Shown in pieces: positions 28,382 through 36,679 of a DNA stretch of 64,000 nt. Under the pieces are notes generated by a model. It did no database searches and was not told the DNA's origin. It worked only from the letters and a program-made list of their open reading frames with translations. The translations under genes and the position numbers were made by a program. Every line of letters begins with the position of its first letter. Position 1 is the stretch's first letter. The DNA comes from Erwinia tracheiphila (GTDB lineage: Bacteria; Pseudomonadota; Gammaproteobacteria; Enterobacterales; Enterobacteriaceae), in assembly GCF_021365465.1 (NCBI RefSeq), contig NZ_CP089932.1, positions 744,001 to 808,000 of the forward strand. Direction: 5' to 3'.

Positions 28382-30958
28382 ATGCCCTCAGTTAACTACA
28401 ATGAAAACCAGGTTAATCGCTGGATTGGTGTGCGTACCGTTGCCAGAGCAAAAGAGCTGGTGGCAAAAGTACAGAATATTCAGTGGCAAAATAATCTGTT
28501 AACAGGAGACGTACCTGGAAAACACATCGAACCTTTTCAGGTCATGGTACATTTCAGCCTGCCGCAGGGTAAGCTGCATGCCAGCGGCGAATGCACATGT
28601 CCGGTCAAAAATAATTGTCGTCACGTTGCCGCTGTGATGCTGGCTTATTTACGGCAGCAGCCTGCCAGTCAGGCACCAATGCCTGCCGCGAAACTACCCT
28701 CTGTTGAGCCTGTCCCTGCTATACGGCTGGAATCGCGCACAAAGTTTGTCAGTGGCTTTGGGCATTATGGCCACCGACAAAAGCGGCTGGACTTTGCGGC
28801 CGTTCATTTTGATTATGGTGGTGTTGAGGTCGCTGCGGGCAGCAGCGGAGAGCACTTTTGTGATAGGCAGGGCACGCTGTTCCGCATTGAACGTCGTCCT
28901 GAGCTTGAGCAGAACTGGCTGCGTGAGTTAAGCCAGGCCGGTTTACAAACCCTCTCTGCAGGGCATATTTACACTCCCGAATCATCCCCGCTACCGCCTG
29001 ATATTTTTGCCCCTGCATTGCCTGTGCAGTGGCGTGATTTCATTCGTCAGAAATTGCCTTTACTGCGTAAACATAGCTGGAAGGTAAGCATTGACGATGA
29101 TTTTACCTGGAATGTCATCGAACTTAACGGCATTGATGGGTATGTGATTCAGGACAACGACGGCTGGTTTCAGCTCGAGATAGGGGTACGTGTTGGCCGC
29201 CGTCAGGTAGCGTTGCAGCCCTTGTTGGCGGGGCTGTTTCAGAAAGACAGCCGCTGGCAATCAGGTGACCTTTCTCGTATTTCCGATGAAGAAGTGATTG
29301 AACTGCGCACTGAGCGCAACGAGCGACTGCACATCACCGCCGATCACCTGAAAATGGTTGTGGGTAACCTTGCGGATATTTTTGCCGATAGCGTTCAGGG
29401 CACGCTGCGCATTGCACCCTGTGAAATCGGCAGATTAATTGCCCTTAGCGAGAGTGGCCACTGGCAGTTCCAGCAAGAGAGTCGCGCTTACCAACTGGTC
29501 AGCCGTTTACGTTCAGCGGAAGGAATTGAGGCGGTAAAACCGCCGCCCGCGTTGCGGGCACAGCTTCGTGACTATCAGCAGCAGGGATTGAACTGGATGC
29601 AGTTTCTCCGTGCCCATAGCTTGTCTGGTTTACTGGCTGATGATATGGGGTTGGGAAAAACCATTCAGACGCTGGCCCATCTTCTGTCAGAAAAGGACGG
29701 TGGCCGGCTGGATCGCCCGTCGCTGATCGTAGTGCCTACTACACTGGTTTATAACTGGATGCAGGAAGCGGAACGCTTTGCACCGACGTTGCGCGTGCTG
29801 GCCCTGACCGGCCCACAACGTAAAGACTTTTACGGCCAAATTGAGCAATACGATGTGGTACTGACTACCTATTCTCTGTTATGGCGAGATCAGCCTCAGT
29901 TGCTCAGTTACCGCTATCATTTATTAATACTTGATGAGGCGCAGTACGTCAAAAACAGCGCCTCCCGCGCCTCATCGGTGATTCGGGCATTAAAGGCGCG
30001 TCATCGCCTTTGCCTGACCGGGACCCCTCTGGAAAATCATCTTGGCGAACTGTGGGCGCAGTTCGATTTCCTGCTGCCGGGTTTTTTGGGCAATGAAAAA
30101 CAGTTTATGCAGACGTGGCGAATTCCAATTGAACGCCATGGTGATCGGGTGCGCCGTGAACTGCTTTCGCGCCGCGTACGACCTTTTATGCTGAGGCGGC
30201 GCAAGCAGGATGTCGCAAAAGAGCTACCGCCAAAAAGTACCATTATTCGTTCTGTCAGACTGGAAGATACCCAGCTTGCGCTCTATGAATCGGTGCGCAG
30301 TGTCATGCAGCAGCGGATAAAACTGGCGATGGAACAGCAGGCAGCAGGCCGCAGCCATCTGGTCGTGCTGGATGCGTTGCTGAAGTTACGGCAAATCTGC
30401 TGCGATCCGCAGCTGATTAAAATGGATGAGGCGTTCAGGGTAAAGTCTTCCGCCAAAATGACGCTGTTGCGTGAGATGCTCAACGATCTTCTGGCGGACG
30501 ATCGACACATCTTAATTTTTTCCCAGTTCACCTCAATGCTGGCGCTGATTGCTGACGAATTAACAAAATCGGGTATCTCTTTTGTTACCCTGACGGGCAA
30601 TACCCGTGATCGAACTGAGCCAGTGCGGCGTTTTCAAAATGGCGAGGTGCCGGTATTTCTGATCAGCCTGAAAGTGGGCGGCGTTGGACTAAATCTTACC
30701 GCTGCGGACACGGTGATCCATTACGATCCCTGGTGGAACCCTGCGGCAGAAAACCAGGCAAGCGATCGTGCCTGGCGTTTAGGCCAGGATAAACCGGTTT
30801 TCGTTTACAAACTGATTGCTGCCGGCACTATAGAAGAAAAAATCGTTGCGCTACAGCAGCAGAAAGCTGACCTGGCGGAGGGCATTTTGCAGGATGGCCT
30901 AAGCGATACCACCCTGTTCAGCAATGAGGATCTGGCCATGCTATTCAATTCGGCGTGA
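28382..30958 (+). CDS. SNF2-family helicase with SWIM zinc finger
   Basis: About 858 residues from the ATG at 28382; the start is not certain because the frame is open from 28271. An N-terminal SWIM zinc finger has C-x-C-x5-C-x-H at Cys71, Cys73, Cys79 and His81 (CTCPVKNNCRH). The C-terminal half is a Swi2/Snf2 ATPase: LLADDMGLGKTIQ (Walker A), LDEAQ (motif II), LTGTPLENH, then KVGGVGLNLTAADTV and AWRLGQDKPV in the helicase C lobe. Such proteins remodel DNA-protein or RNA polymerase complexes; the target here is unknown. The 3' end overlaps treC by 14 bp, convergent. Confidence 0.9.
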   Translation: MPSVNYNENQVNRWIGVRTVARAKELVAKVQNIQWQNNLLTGDVPGKHIEPFQVMVHFSLPQGKLHASGECTCPVKNNCRHVAAVMLAYLRQQPASQAPMPAAKLPSVEPVPAIRLESRTKFVSGFGHYGHRQKRLDFAAVHFDYGGVEVAAGSSGEHFCDRQGTLFRIERRPELEQNWLRELSQAGLQTLSAGHIYTPESSPLPPDIFAPALPVQWRDFIRQKLPLLRKHSWKVSIDDDFTWNVIELNGIDGYVIQDNDGWFQLEIGVRVGRRQVALQPLLAGLFQKDSRWQSGDLSRISDEEVIELRTERNERLHITADHLKMVVGNLADIFADSVQGTLRIAPCEIGRLIALSESGHWQFQQESRAYQLVSRLRSAEGIEAVKPPPALRAQLRDYQQQGLNWMQFLRAHSLSGLLADDMGLGKTIQTLAHLLSEKDGGRLDRPSLIVVPTTLVYNWMQEAERFAPTLRVLALTGPQRKDFYGQIEQYDVVLTTYSLLWRDQPQLLSYRYHLLILDEAQYVKNSASRASSVIRALKARHRLCLTGTPLENHLGELWAQFDFLLPGFLGNEKQFMQTWRIPIERHGDRVRRELLSRRVRPFMLRRRKQDVAKELPPKSTIIRSVRLEDTQLALYESVRSVMQQRIKLAMEQQAAGRSHLVVLDALLKLRQICCDPQLIKMDEAFRVKSSAKMTLLREMLNDLLADDRHILIFSQFTSMLALIADELTKSGISFVTLTGNTRDRTEPVRRFQNGEVPVFLISLKVGGVGLNLTAADTVIHYDPWWNPAAENQASDRAWRLGQDKPVFVYKLIAAGTIEEKIVALQQQKADLAEGILQDGLSDTTLFSNEDLAMLFNSA

Positions 30959-32624
30959 AGGTCTCGCATTCTTCTTGATACCACCAGACGGCTTCCCACG
31001 GGCGCAACATAATTTCTCCATGCGTGAGCTGAGTATCAGGATAGTTACTGAGCAGCACCTGCCACTCGCCATCGTAGACAGGGGGATGCCATACCTGCGT
31101 TTCCCCGCTGAAATTCGCCGCAACCACTAAGGTTTCTTTCTCATAACGACGGCAATAGCACCACAAATGGGCGTGGTTCGGCAGCAGATCGAGATAATCG
31201 CCCCATGTCAAGATGCCATAGCGTTTGCGTAGCTGGATCAACCGCTGATAGGTGTAGAACACTGAATTCGGATCTGCCAGCGCCGCTTCAGCGTTGATCT
31301 TCTCCAGGTTGTCGCACATACCAATCCACGGTGTGCCTGTGGTGAACCCTCCGTTCTCTCCGCTGTGCCATGGAATGGGGGTACGGCCATTATCGCGTGA
31401 CTTGCTGGCAAGGATCGCCAGTAAGTTATCGCTGTCATGCCCTTGTGAACGCAGTTCTGCATACATATTGTGACTTTCGATATCCCGGTAATCGATGATA
31501 CGGGTGAAGTGCGGATTGGTCATGCCCAGCTCCTCGCCCTGGAAAATATAGGGCGTGCCCTGCATGCCGTGTAGCACCATTGCCAGCATCTTGGCCGATG
31601 TTACCCGATATGCACCTTCGTCTCCCCAGCGTGATACTACGCGTGGCTGGTCGTGATTACACCAGAACAGCGCATTCCACGCCTGATTGTGCATGCCCTG
31701 CTGCCAATGCGTGAAAATTGCTTTCTGCGCCACCAGATCCAGCGGCGTCAGTGTCCATTTCTGGCCGTTGTAAAAATCCACTTCAACATGGTCGAAGCTG
31801 AACACCATCGACAGTTCTTCACCATTCAAATTGCCGTAGCGCTGGCAGTGCTCCAGGGTGGCGGAAGACATTTCACCGACCGTCATCAGCCTGCGGGGGC
31901 GAAACACATCGCGGCTCATTTCCTGCATATACTCGTGAATACGCGGCCCGTCGGTATACAGCCGTAGCCCGTCTCCGCCGAGGTCGTCGGGAAAATCCTG
32001 TCGTTTCGATACCAGATTAACCACATCCAGTCGCAGCCCGTCGATGCCGCGATCAGCCCAGAAATTGACGATTTGTTTCAGCTCCGCGCGCAGATTTTCA
32101 TTCTCCCAGTTGAGATCGGCCTGCTCCGGCGTCCAAAGATGCATATAGTATTGACTGCTTTCAGGATGCCAGCGCCACGCGCTACCGCCAAATTTTGACA
32201 ACCAGTTATTAGGTGGCCCATTGGGCGTTGCATCACGCCAGATATAGTAGGTGCGGTAAGGGCTGGTGGGGTCAAGTGCCTCATAAAACCAGTGGTGCTG
32301 CGTTGAACTGTGGTTAAACACCATATCCAGAATCAGCCGCATACCCCGTTTGTGCGTCTCTGCCACCAGATTATCGAAATCGTTCAGGGTGCCGAACTGC
32401 TGGTCAATCGCCGTGTAGTTCGCCACGTCGTAGCCATTATCCACCTGCGGCGAAAGATAAAATGGTGTCAGCCAGATAGCGTCTACGCCGAGTGTTTTAA
32501 GATAGTCCAGGTGCTGAATCACCCCCGCCAGGTCGCCTGTGCCGCTGCCGGTCGTGTCCTGAAAACTCTTGGGATAAATTTGGTAGATAACGCCGTTTTG
32601 CCACCACGGTGGAATGTTTGTCAT
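30945..32624 (-). CDS. treC: Trehalose-6-phosphate hydrolase
   Basis: The 559-residue GH13 enzyme splits cytoplasmic trehalose-6-phosphate into glucose and glucose-6-phosphate. Family regions are visible: DMVFNHSS, the nucleophile region GLRLDVVNL, the acid/base Glu in TVGEMSS, and NHDQPRVVSRWG. In E. coli treB (the PTS trehalose importer) and treR precede treC. Here the next upstream gene is ridA, 201 bp away. The source of substrate and control are therefore unclear, although the gene itself shows no lesion. Confidence 0.93.
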   Translation of the reverse strand: MTNIPPWWQNGVIYQIYPKSFQDTTGSGTGDLAGVIQHLDYLKTLGVDAIWLTPFYLSPQVDNGYDVANYTAIDQQFGTLNDFDNLVAETHKRGMRLILDMVFNHSSTQHHWFYEALDPTSPYRTYYIWRDATPNGPPNNWLSKFGGSAWRWHPESSQYYMHLWTPEQADLNWENENLRAELKQIVNFWADRGIDGLRLDVVNLVSKRQDFPDDLGGDGLRLYTDGPRIHEYMQEMSRDVFRPRRLMTVGEMSSATLEHCQRYGNLNGEELSMVFSFDHVEVDFYNGQKWTLTPLDLVAQKAIFTHWQQGMHNQAWNALFWCNHDQPRVVSRWGDEGAYRVTSAKMLAMVLHGMQGTPYIFQGEELGMTNPHFTRIIDYRDIESHNMYAELRSQGHDSDNLLAILASKSRDNGRTPIPWHSGENGGFTTGTPWIGMCDNLEKINAEAALADPNSVFYTYQRLIQLRKRYGILTWGDYLDLLPNHAHLWCYCRRYEKETLVVAANFSGETQVWHPPVYDGEWQVLLSNYPDTQLTHGEIMLRPWEAVWWYQEECETFTPN

Positions 32625-32825
32625 TGCTCAATCCTGGTTATCAGGTGAAAGATTCTGCGACTGATTTAATGCTGGCCTTTTTCTTCTTTCATAAGGTTAG
32701 TCACTAACCGGCGAGGTGAAACGGTCTGAAGGCGGGGAAAAGTAAAAATTTTTAACGAAGTGAGAGAAAAATGCACTGTGAAGCCATAAAGCGGCAGGCC
32801 TCCCCTTGGGGAGAGGCAAAAAATA
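32625..32825. other. ridA-treC junction, site of lost mgtA/treR/treB
   Basis: In E. coli this position holds mgtA, treR and treB. Here only 201 bp remain, with no coding remnant recognised. A GC-rich hairpin (GGCCTCCCC-TT-GGGGAGAGGC) lies just before the ridA stop at about 32797-32815, without a downstream T-run in the ridA direction. Confidence 0.6.
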
Positions 32826-33212
32826 TTAACGACGAACCGCAATCGCTTCAATTTCAATTTTTACATCTTTAGGCAGACGTGCTACTTCCACGCAGGAGCG
32901 GGCAGGAAAGCTGGCGTGATGCTGGGTGAAAAAAGCCTCGTACGCAGCATTGACGGTGGTAAAATCGTTCAAATCTTTTACAAATACGGTGGTTTTGACG
33001 ATATCGCCTACGGTCAGTCCGGCTGCTTCAACGATCGCTTTTACATTGGCGAGCGACTGCCGGGTTTGCGCGATCACATCGTCGGCAACTGCACCGGTTT
33101 CAGGATCGACCGGGATCTGACCCGAAGTGATAATCATGCTGCCCAGATCGACGCCCTGAACGTAGGGGCCAATAGCAGCAGGAGCATTTTTGGTGCTGAT
33201 TTCACGAGACAT
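32826..33212 (-). CDS. ridA: Enamine/imine deaminase RidA
   Basis: The 128-residue YjgF/YER057c/UK114-family enzyme hydrolyses reactive 2-aminoacrylate and related imines made by PLP enzymes. Conserved features include the N-terminal NAPAAIGPYVQG, SGQIPVDPETG and the active-site arginine in FPARSCVEVARLPKDV. Length is normal. It lies downstream of pyrI in the same direction, the E. coli pyrB-pyrI-ridA order. Confidence 0.96.
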   Translation of the reverse strand: MSREISTKNAPAAIGPYVQGVDLGSMIITSGQIPVDPETGAVADDVIAQTRQSLANVKAIVEAAGLTVGDIVKTTVFVKDLNDFTTVNAAYEAFFTQHHASFPARSCVEVARLPKDVKIEIEAIAVRR

Positions 33213-33332
33213 ACTTTCTCCAGATTGACAGGGGAGCGGCGAATATTGTTCTGCAATACCGGTCGGTTAACGCAAATATCGCAGAACGCATTTCGTCCGA
33301 AATATGGCCCATTATAAGCGGCTTAATTCCTA

Positions 33333-33797
33333 TTACCAGTTTGCCAGCACCACATGGTGCGCAAACTCTTTCTCGCAGTATTTACAGGTTAACTGCACGT
33401 CAGCATGGCGTTTTTTTACGGCGAAGCTTGAATTTACTGGTTCGCTGTGGATGATGCAGTTACTGTTTGGGCAGGTCAGGACACGCTCAATGCGATCCGG
33501 TAGAGTCGGGGAAATTTTGCCGACCACTTCGTAATTATCGATTCGGTTCACCGTGGCATGCGGGGTATAGACCGCCAGCTGGTTGATCTGATCGTCGGTC
33601 AGAAAGGTGTTCTCAATCTTAATTAGATCTTTGCGCCCCATTGCGCCGGAAGGCAGGTTCAAACCGATGGTAATTCGATGATCTGTTTCAGTCAGGCGGA
33701 ACAGGGACAGCAGTTTAAATCCCACCTGTGCCGGAATATGATCGATCACCGTACCGCGTTTGATCGCTTCAACCTGTAATTTATTATCCTGAGTCAT
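33333..33797 (-). CDS. pyrI: Aspartate carbamoyltransferase regulatory chain
   Basis: The 154-residue allosteric subunit binds ATP, CTP and UTP and holds the catalytic trimers together. The nucleotide-binding N-terminal domain begins [20 protein letters not shown]. The four zinc cysteines are present as CPNSNC and CKYCEKEF. The start is ATG at 33797, 10 bp from the end of pyrB. The long open frame upstream is the pyrB antisense region and is not coding. Confidence 0.96.
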   Translation of the reverse strand: MTQDNKLQVEAIKRGTVIDHIPAQVGFKLLSLFRLTETDHRITIGLNLPSGAMGRKDLIKIENTFLTDDQINQLAVYTPHATVNRIDNYEVVGKISPTLPDRIERVLTCPNSNCIIHSEPVNSSFAVKKRHADVQLTCKYCEKEFAHHVVLANW

Positions 33798-33807
33798 TAT
33801 TTCTTCC

Positions 33808-34743
33808 TTATAGTGCCAGTTCGCGGGACAACACCAGTGCCAGCAGCGCCTGGCGTGCATAGATACCATTACCTGCCTGCTGGAAATACCATGCATGCGG
33901 TGTTTTATCAACGTCGGCGGTGATCTCATCAATACGTGGCAGCGGGTGTAGCACCTTCATCTGCTGTCGGGCACCGGCCAGGTCAGCTACCCGAAGAATA
34001 AACTGCGCTTTAACGTTGGCATATTCCGAGGGGTCAAGACGCTCTTTCTGAACGCGGGTCATATACAGAATATCCACCTGAGGAATGACCTCTTCGATGC
34101 TGTCATGGCGTCTCCAGCTCATTCCTTTCTCCTCCAGCATATCGGTAATATAGGCTGGCATTGCCAGCGCATCCGGCGCGATAAAAATAAAGCGGTTGCC
34201 TTCAAATTTAGCCAGCGCCTGCGACAGGGAATGGACGGTTCGACCATATTTCAGATCGCCCACCATGGCGATATTCAGATTGCTCAGGCGCCCCTGTGTT
34301 TCCAGAATAGTAAAAAGATCCAGCAGGGTTTGCGTGGGATGCTGGTTGGCACCATCCCCCGCGTTTAGTACAGGAACGCCTGAAGAAAACTCAGTCGCCA
34401 GCCGGGCAGCACCTTCCTGAGGATGGCGCATCACAATGGCATCAACATAGGTGCTAATAACGGAAATGGTGTCGGCCAGTGTTTCACCTTTCTTACCGAG
34501 CGAGGTGTTGCTACCGTCGGCAAAACCGACCACGGAAGCCCCAAGACGATGCATCGCCGTTTCGAAAGAGAGACGCGTGCGGGTTGAGGCTTCAAAAAAG
34601 CAGCTTGCCACCACGGTATGCTTTAACAGCTCCGGCTGTGGATTCGCCTTGAGGCTTGCGGCGGTGCGCAGTACCAGCTCCAGCTCGGAGCGATCGAGAT
34701 CGTTGATCGAAATGATATGTTTCCTGTACAGCGGGTTAGTCAT
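33808..34743 (-). CDS. pyrB: Aspartate carbamoyltransferase catalytic chain
   Basis: The 311-residue enzyme catalyses the first committed pyrimidine step. The carbamoyl-phosphate motif STRTRLSFE and the loop [12 protein letters not shown] are present, with MRHPQEGA and HPLPR further on. The ATG at 34743 follows AGGAG at the family length; a frame open to 34764 would add seven residues. It is the first gene of pyrBI and is preceded by an attenuator-like hairpin. Confidence 0.97.
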   Translation of the reverse strand: MTNPLYRKHIISINDLDRSELELVLRTAASLKANPQPELLKHTVVASCFFEASTRTRLSFETAMHRLGASVVGFADGSNTSLGKKGETLADTISVISTYVDAIVMRHPQEGAARLATEFSSGVPVLNAGDGANQHPTQTLLDLFTILETQGRLSNLNIAMVGDLKYGRTVHSLSQALAKFEGNRFIFIAPDALAMPAYITDMLEEKGMSWRRHDSIEEVIPQVDILYMTRVQKERLDPSEYANVKAQFILRVADLAGARQQMKVLHPLPRIDEITADVDKTPHAWYFQQAGNGIYARQALLALVLSRELAL

Positions 34744-34779
34744 CTTCTTTCTCCTCAGCACCACTACGGGTCAACGGAC

Positions 34780-34803
34780 AAAAAAAGCCTCTCAATGAGG
34801 GCT
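34780..34803 (-). terminator. pyrBI attenuator-like terminator
   Basis: On the reverse strand AGCC-CTC...GAG-(A)-GGCT is followed by seven T residues and ends 37 bp before pyrB. E. coli pyrBI is controlled by an intrinsic terminator at this place, coupled to UTP level and translation of a leader peptide. No leader open frame comparable to PyrL was found upstream here, so the coupling mechanism may differ or be lost. Confidence 0.65.
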
Positions 34804-34822
34804 ACAATAAAGACTTAACATG

Positions 34823-34847
34823 CTGAATTAAAATGAATTTAATTCAG
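34823..34847. promoter_or_regulatory. AT-rich palindrome upstream of pyrB (ARG-box-like)
   Basis: A 25-bp imperfect palindrome starts CTGAATTAAA and ends TTTAATTCAG. It contains TGAATTTAATTCA, one base short of the ArgR consensus TGAAT-W4-ATTCA. It lies 80 bp upstream of pyrB, near where a promoter should be. It could be a degenerate ArgR site or a chance AT palindrome. Confidence 0.35.
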
Positions 34848-34876
34848 TGTCATCCACGTTGCATCCACCTTAAATC

Positions 34877-34901
34877 AAGCCTCCCTTTCTGGGAGGCTTT
34901 T
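34877..34901 (+). terminator. Hairpin between the pyrBI leader and the IS200-type element
   Basis: A perfect 9-bp stem AAGCCTCCC / GGGAGGCTT with a 5-nt loop is followed on the forward strand by TTATTA. It could terminate transcripts coming from either side. No gene reads into it on the forward strand. Confidence 0.5.
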
Positions 34902-34910
34902 ATTATCAAC

Positions 34911-35530
34911 ACTAAACCACCTCCTGTGGAGGTGGTGATCGTTCATGTGGGGCTTTGCCGGTAGAATGCCCATGCTAAATACTGCCCCGGCTTGTTACCA
35001 GCAAATCAAGGAGTAAATAGCGTGAGCAGATATGAATCCGCTTCCCACGTATTCTATCGCTGTCAGTATCATCTTGTATGGACACCGAAGTACAGATACA
35101 AAATCCTCAAAGGTAATCTCGGTAAAGAGGTTTACCGCAGCATCTACATTTACAGCAATATGAAAAAATGCACAGTAGTTGAGCTAAATGTGCAGATATA
35201 TCATATGCATCTGGTGGTGAGGACGCCGCCTGGCTTGAGTGTTTATGAGTTGATGGGATTTGTGAAAGGGAGAACGGACATCAGGCTGTTCGAGAAGTTT
35301 CCTTATCTCAGGAAGCACAAGCTTTGGTGTGACCACTTTTGGCAAAGAGGGTATTTTGTGGATTCGGTGGGTGCAAAAGAAGAAGTAATTCGAAGGTATG
35401 TGCGGTACCAGGACAAAGTTGCCAAAGAGGAAGAAGAAAGGCAAATACAGCTCGGACTGGAAAGGTGGTGTTTAAGCCCCCTTTTAGGGGGCGGTGCCAA
35501 AGCCACCTGCTATGCAGGTGGCTTTTTACT
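34911..35530 (+). mobile_element. IS200/IS605-type element
   Basis: The ends are marked by hairpins nearly identical to those of the element at 19.7 kb: CCACCTC-CTGTG-GAGGTGG at 34917-34935, and GCCACCTGC-TAT-GCAGGTGGC at 35502-35522. An internal GCCCCC...GGGGGC stem lies at about 35476-35492. One tnpA gene lies inside. Its protein differs from that of the 19.7-kb copy at many positions, so the two are related elements rather than recent duplicates. Exact cleavage ends were not determined. Confidence 0.85.
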
Positions 35531-35669
35531 TTCACCAGTCGTCAGGGCTTTCATCATAGATTTTCCGCACTGCAAATTTAAAAATGTAGTAAGCCGGGCG
35601 GCATCAATACAGCCAGATAATATTTATATGGGCTATATGAAAAGAACACGAACCACCCAGCGTAGATAA
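35022..35669 (+). CDS. tnpA: IS200-type transposase TnpA (Y1 HUH)
   Basis: A single-strand transposase starting at GTG 35022 after AAGGAG (VSRYESASHVFYRCQYHLVW). The HUH motif is HMH in YHMHLVV, and the catalytic tyrosine region is RRYVRYQDK, at about residue 130. The usual protein ends near position 35480. Here the frame runs on through the internal and terminal hairpins, out of the element, to TAA at 35667-35669, adding a non-native tail (ATCYAGGFLLSPVVRAF and beyond). A small indel near 35450-35475 probably removed the normal stop. Activity is uncertain. Confidence 0.8.
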   Translation: MSRYESASHVFYRCQYHLVWTPKYRYKILKGNLGKEVYRSIYIYSNMKKCTVVELNVQIYHMHLVVRTPPGLSVYELMGFVKGRTDIRLFEKFPYLRKHKLWCDHFWQRGYFVDSVGAKEEVIRRYVRYQDKVAKEEEERQIQLGLERWCLSPLLGGGAKATCYAGGFLLSPVVRAFIIDFPHCKFKNVVSRAASIQPDNIYMGYMKRTRTTQRR

Positions 35670-35742
35670 ATGATAATCCACAGATACCAATCCCAATTCC
35701 TTGAACTAAACGCGAAAGTACAGCCAGAAAAAATATTTTCAT
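35578..35742 (-). CDS. Small hydrophobic protein, unknown
   Basis: The 54-residue frame starts at ATG 35742, one base after the stop of the 146-residue gene upstream. It begins MKIFFLAVLSRLVQGIGIGI and has two hydrophobic segments (about 3-26 and 29-47), so it should be a small inner-membrane protein. The 3' end is 48 bp from an IS200-type element, and the C-terminus may have been altered. I do not recognise the family. The spacing suggests an operon with the upstream gene, in the manner of a toxin-immunity or two-part membrane system. Confidence 0.5.
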   Translation of the reverse strand: MKIFFLAVLSRLVQGIGIGICGLSFIYAGWFVFFSYSPYKYYLAVLMPPGLLHF

Positions 35743-35743
35743 T

Positions 35744-36184
35744 TCAGACTTTCTCAAAAAAATAACAGCAGGTTTGATGAAATTTATCGCGATCCGTGTA
35801 CCACAGTACGGCCACTTCTTCAAAAGGACGGGTTTTATCTTCCACCATAAAATACAAAAGATCGGGATCGTCCATACGCCGTAACATGTTGTATGCGTTT
35901 GGATTCCGGCGTTGTAAGTCCCTGACCACATATAAAGATCGGGACATCGCAGCACTAATGGACAGGATGCCACCAACAGTTGCGCCTGTTACTATTCGCG
36001 GTATTAATCGGGATGAAAAAGTATAACCCATATTAGCAGTGGCAAGCTGATTAAATGCCATTTTGCCAAAAAATCCGCCAGCACCCTTTGCGGAAAGCTC
36101 TTTGACTTTTTTAACGTATACATGTTGAAAAAAATTGTCTAAAAACAGTCGAAGAATTTTCTCAATATTTTCTCTTGAAGTCAT
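35744..36184 (-). CDS. Hypothetical protein, 146 residues
   Basis: I do not recognise this protein. It begins MTSRENIEKILRLFLDNFFQ. It has a glycine-rich, moderately hydrophobic middle (TFSSRLIPRIVTGATVGGIL, about 55-74) that could be one membrane segment, and ends in a charged domain (RRMDDPDLLYFMVEDKTRPF). The ATG overlaps the TGA of the preceding frame (ATGA). It belongs to a run of four closely packed small genes on the reverse strand downstream of a P2-type gpA remnant. Confidence 0.6.
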   Translation of the reverse strand: MTSRENIEKILRLFLDNFFQHVYVKKVKELSAKGAGGFFGKMAFNQLATANMGYTFSSRLIPRIVTGATVGGILSISAAMSRSLYVVRDLQRRNPNAYNMLRRMDDPDLLYFMVEDKTRPFEEVAVLWYTDRDKFHQTCCYFFEKV

Positions 36185-36371
36185 ACCATTTTAACCATGC
36201 GTTCCTTATCATAAGAATTGACTGTTCTGTTGTCAGTGTCAGTAAGACCTTTTCCGAGATAATAGAAATCCATCGGTAGCGTTACGAATCCTTTCATAAA
36301 CCCACGAAAAAAATTACTGTCAAGGTGAACAGCATCGGCTATTTCATCTGCGAATTTTTGGCACTAATCAT
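36181..36371 (-). pseudogene. Small unknown gene with a one-base frameshift
   Basis: ATG at 36371 overlaps the TAA of the upstream frame (TAATG) and gives MISAKNSQMK before a stop. If one A is restored in the run of five A residues (about 36352-36358), the frame continues as KFADEIADAVHLDSNFFRG and FVTLPMDFYYLGKGLTDTDN to a TGA at 36183-36181, about 63 residues. That long open run makes a homopolymer frameshift the simplest reading. It may be a separate gene or the 5' part of the 146-residue protein. Confidence 0.5.
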
Positions 36372-36663
36372 TATTTTTCCTTACCCATCATCCCATATGT
36401 AAGCCAGCGGGCAGTATCACGGGGAAGAATATCAGGTGCATGCCCGCGCCCAGTTTTTGTCAATCTGGCGCTGCACCGGAGTTCTCTGTACTTTTTCCCA
36501 GCGCTGTTCAGCAACGTCCAGGTGAGTGTCATTTCGTCATTGTTGATTTGCACCTGCGTGATGCGGCGATTATTAACGTTCACGCCCGGACGAATTGCGG
36601 GGATCACGGCCAGCGTGATACTGTTGCCCGCTGCGCCGTTCTTAATAAATTCTTCGGGGATCC
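36371..36663 (-). pseudogene. 3' part of an unknown gene, cut by an IS3 element
   Basis: The open frame from 36742 to 36371 is chimeric. Its first residues are the end of the IS3 transposase. The host part starts at the element's end (36663) with RIPEEFIKNGAAGNSITLAV, continues IPAIRPGVNVNNRRITQVQI and ends TGRGHAPDILPRDTARWLTY plus GMMGKEK. I do not recognise the protein. The gene has lost its 5' part, and its stop overlaps the start of the next small gene. Confidence 0.5.
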
Positions 36664-36679
36664 TGTAAGTATCCCAGCT

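Noticed and set aside
34744..34916. A PyrL-type leader peptide
   Set aside because: I looked for a pyrimidine-rich short frame between a promoter and the attenuator and found none with a start and ribosome-binding site.
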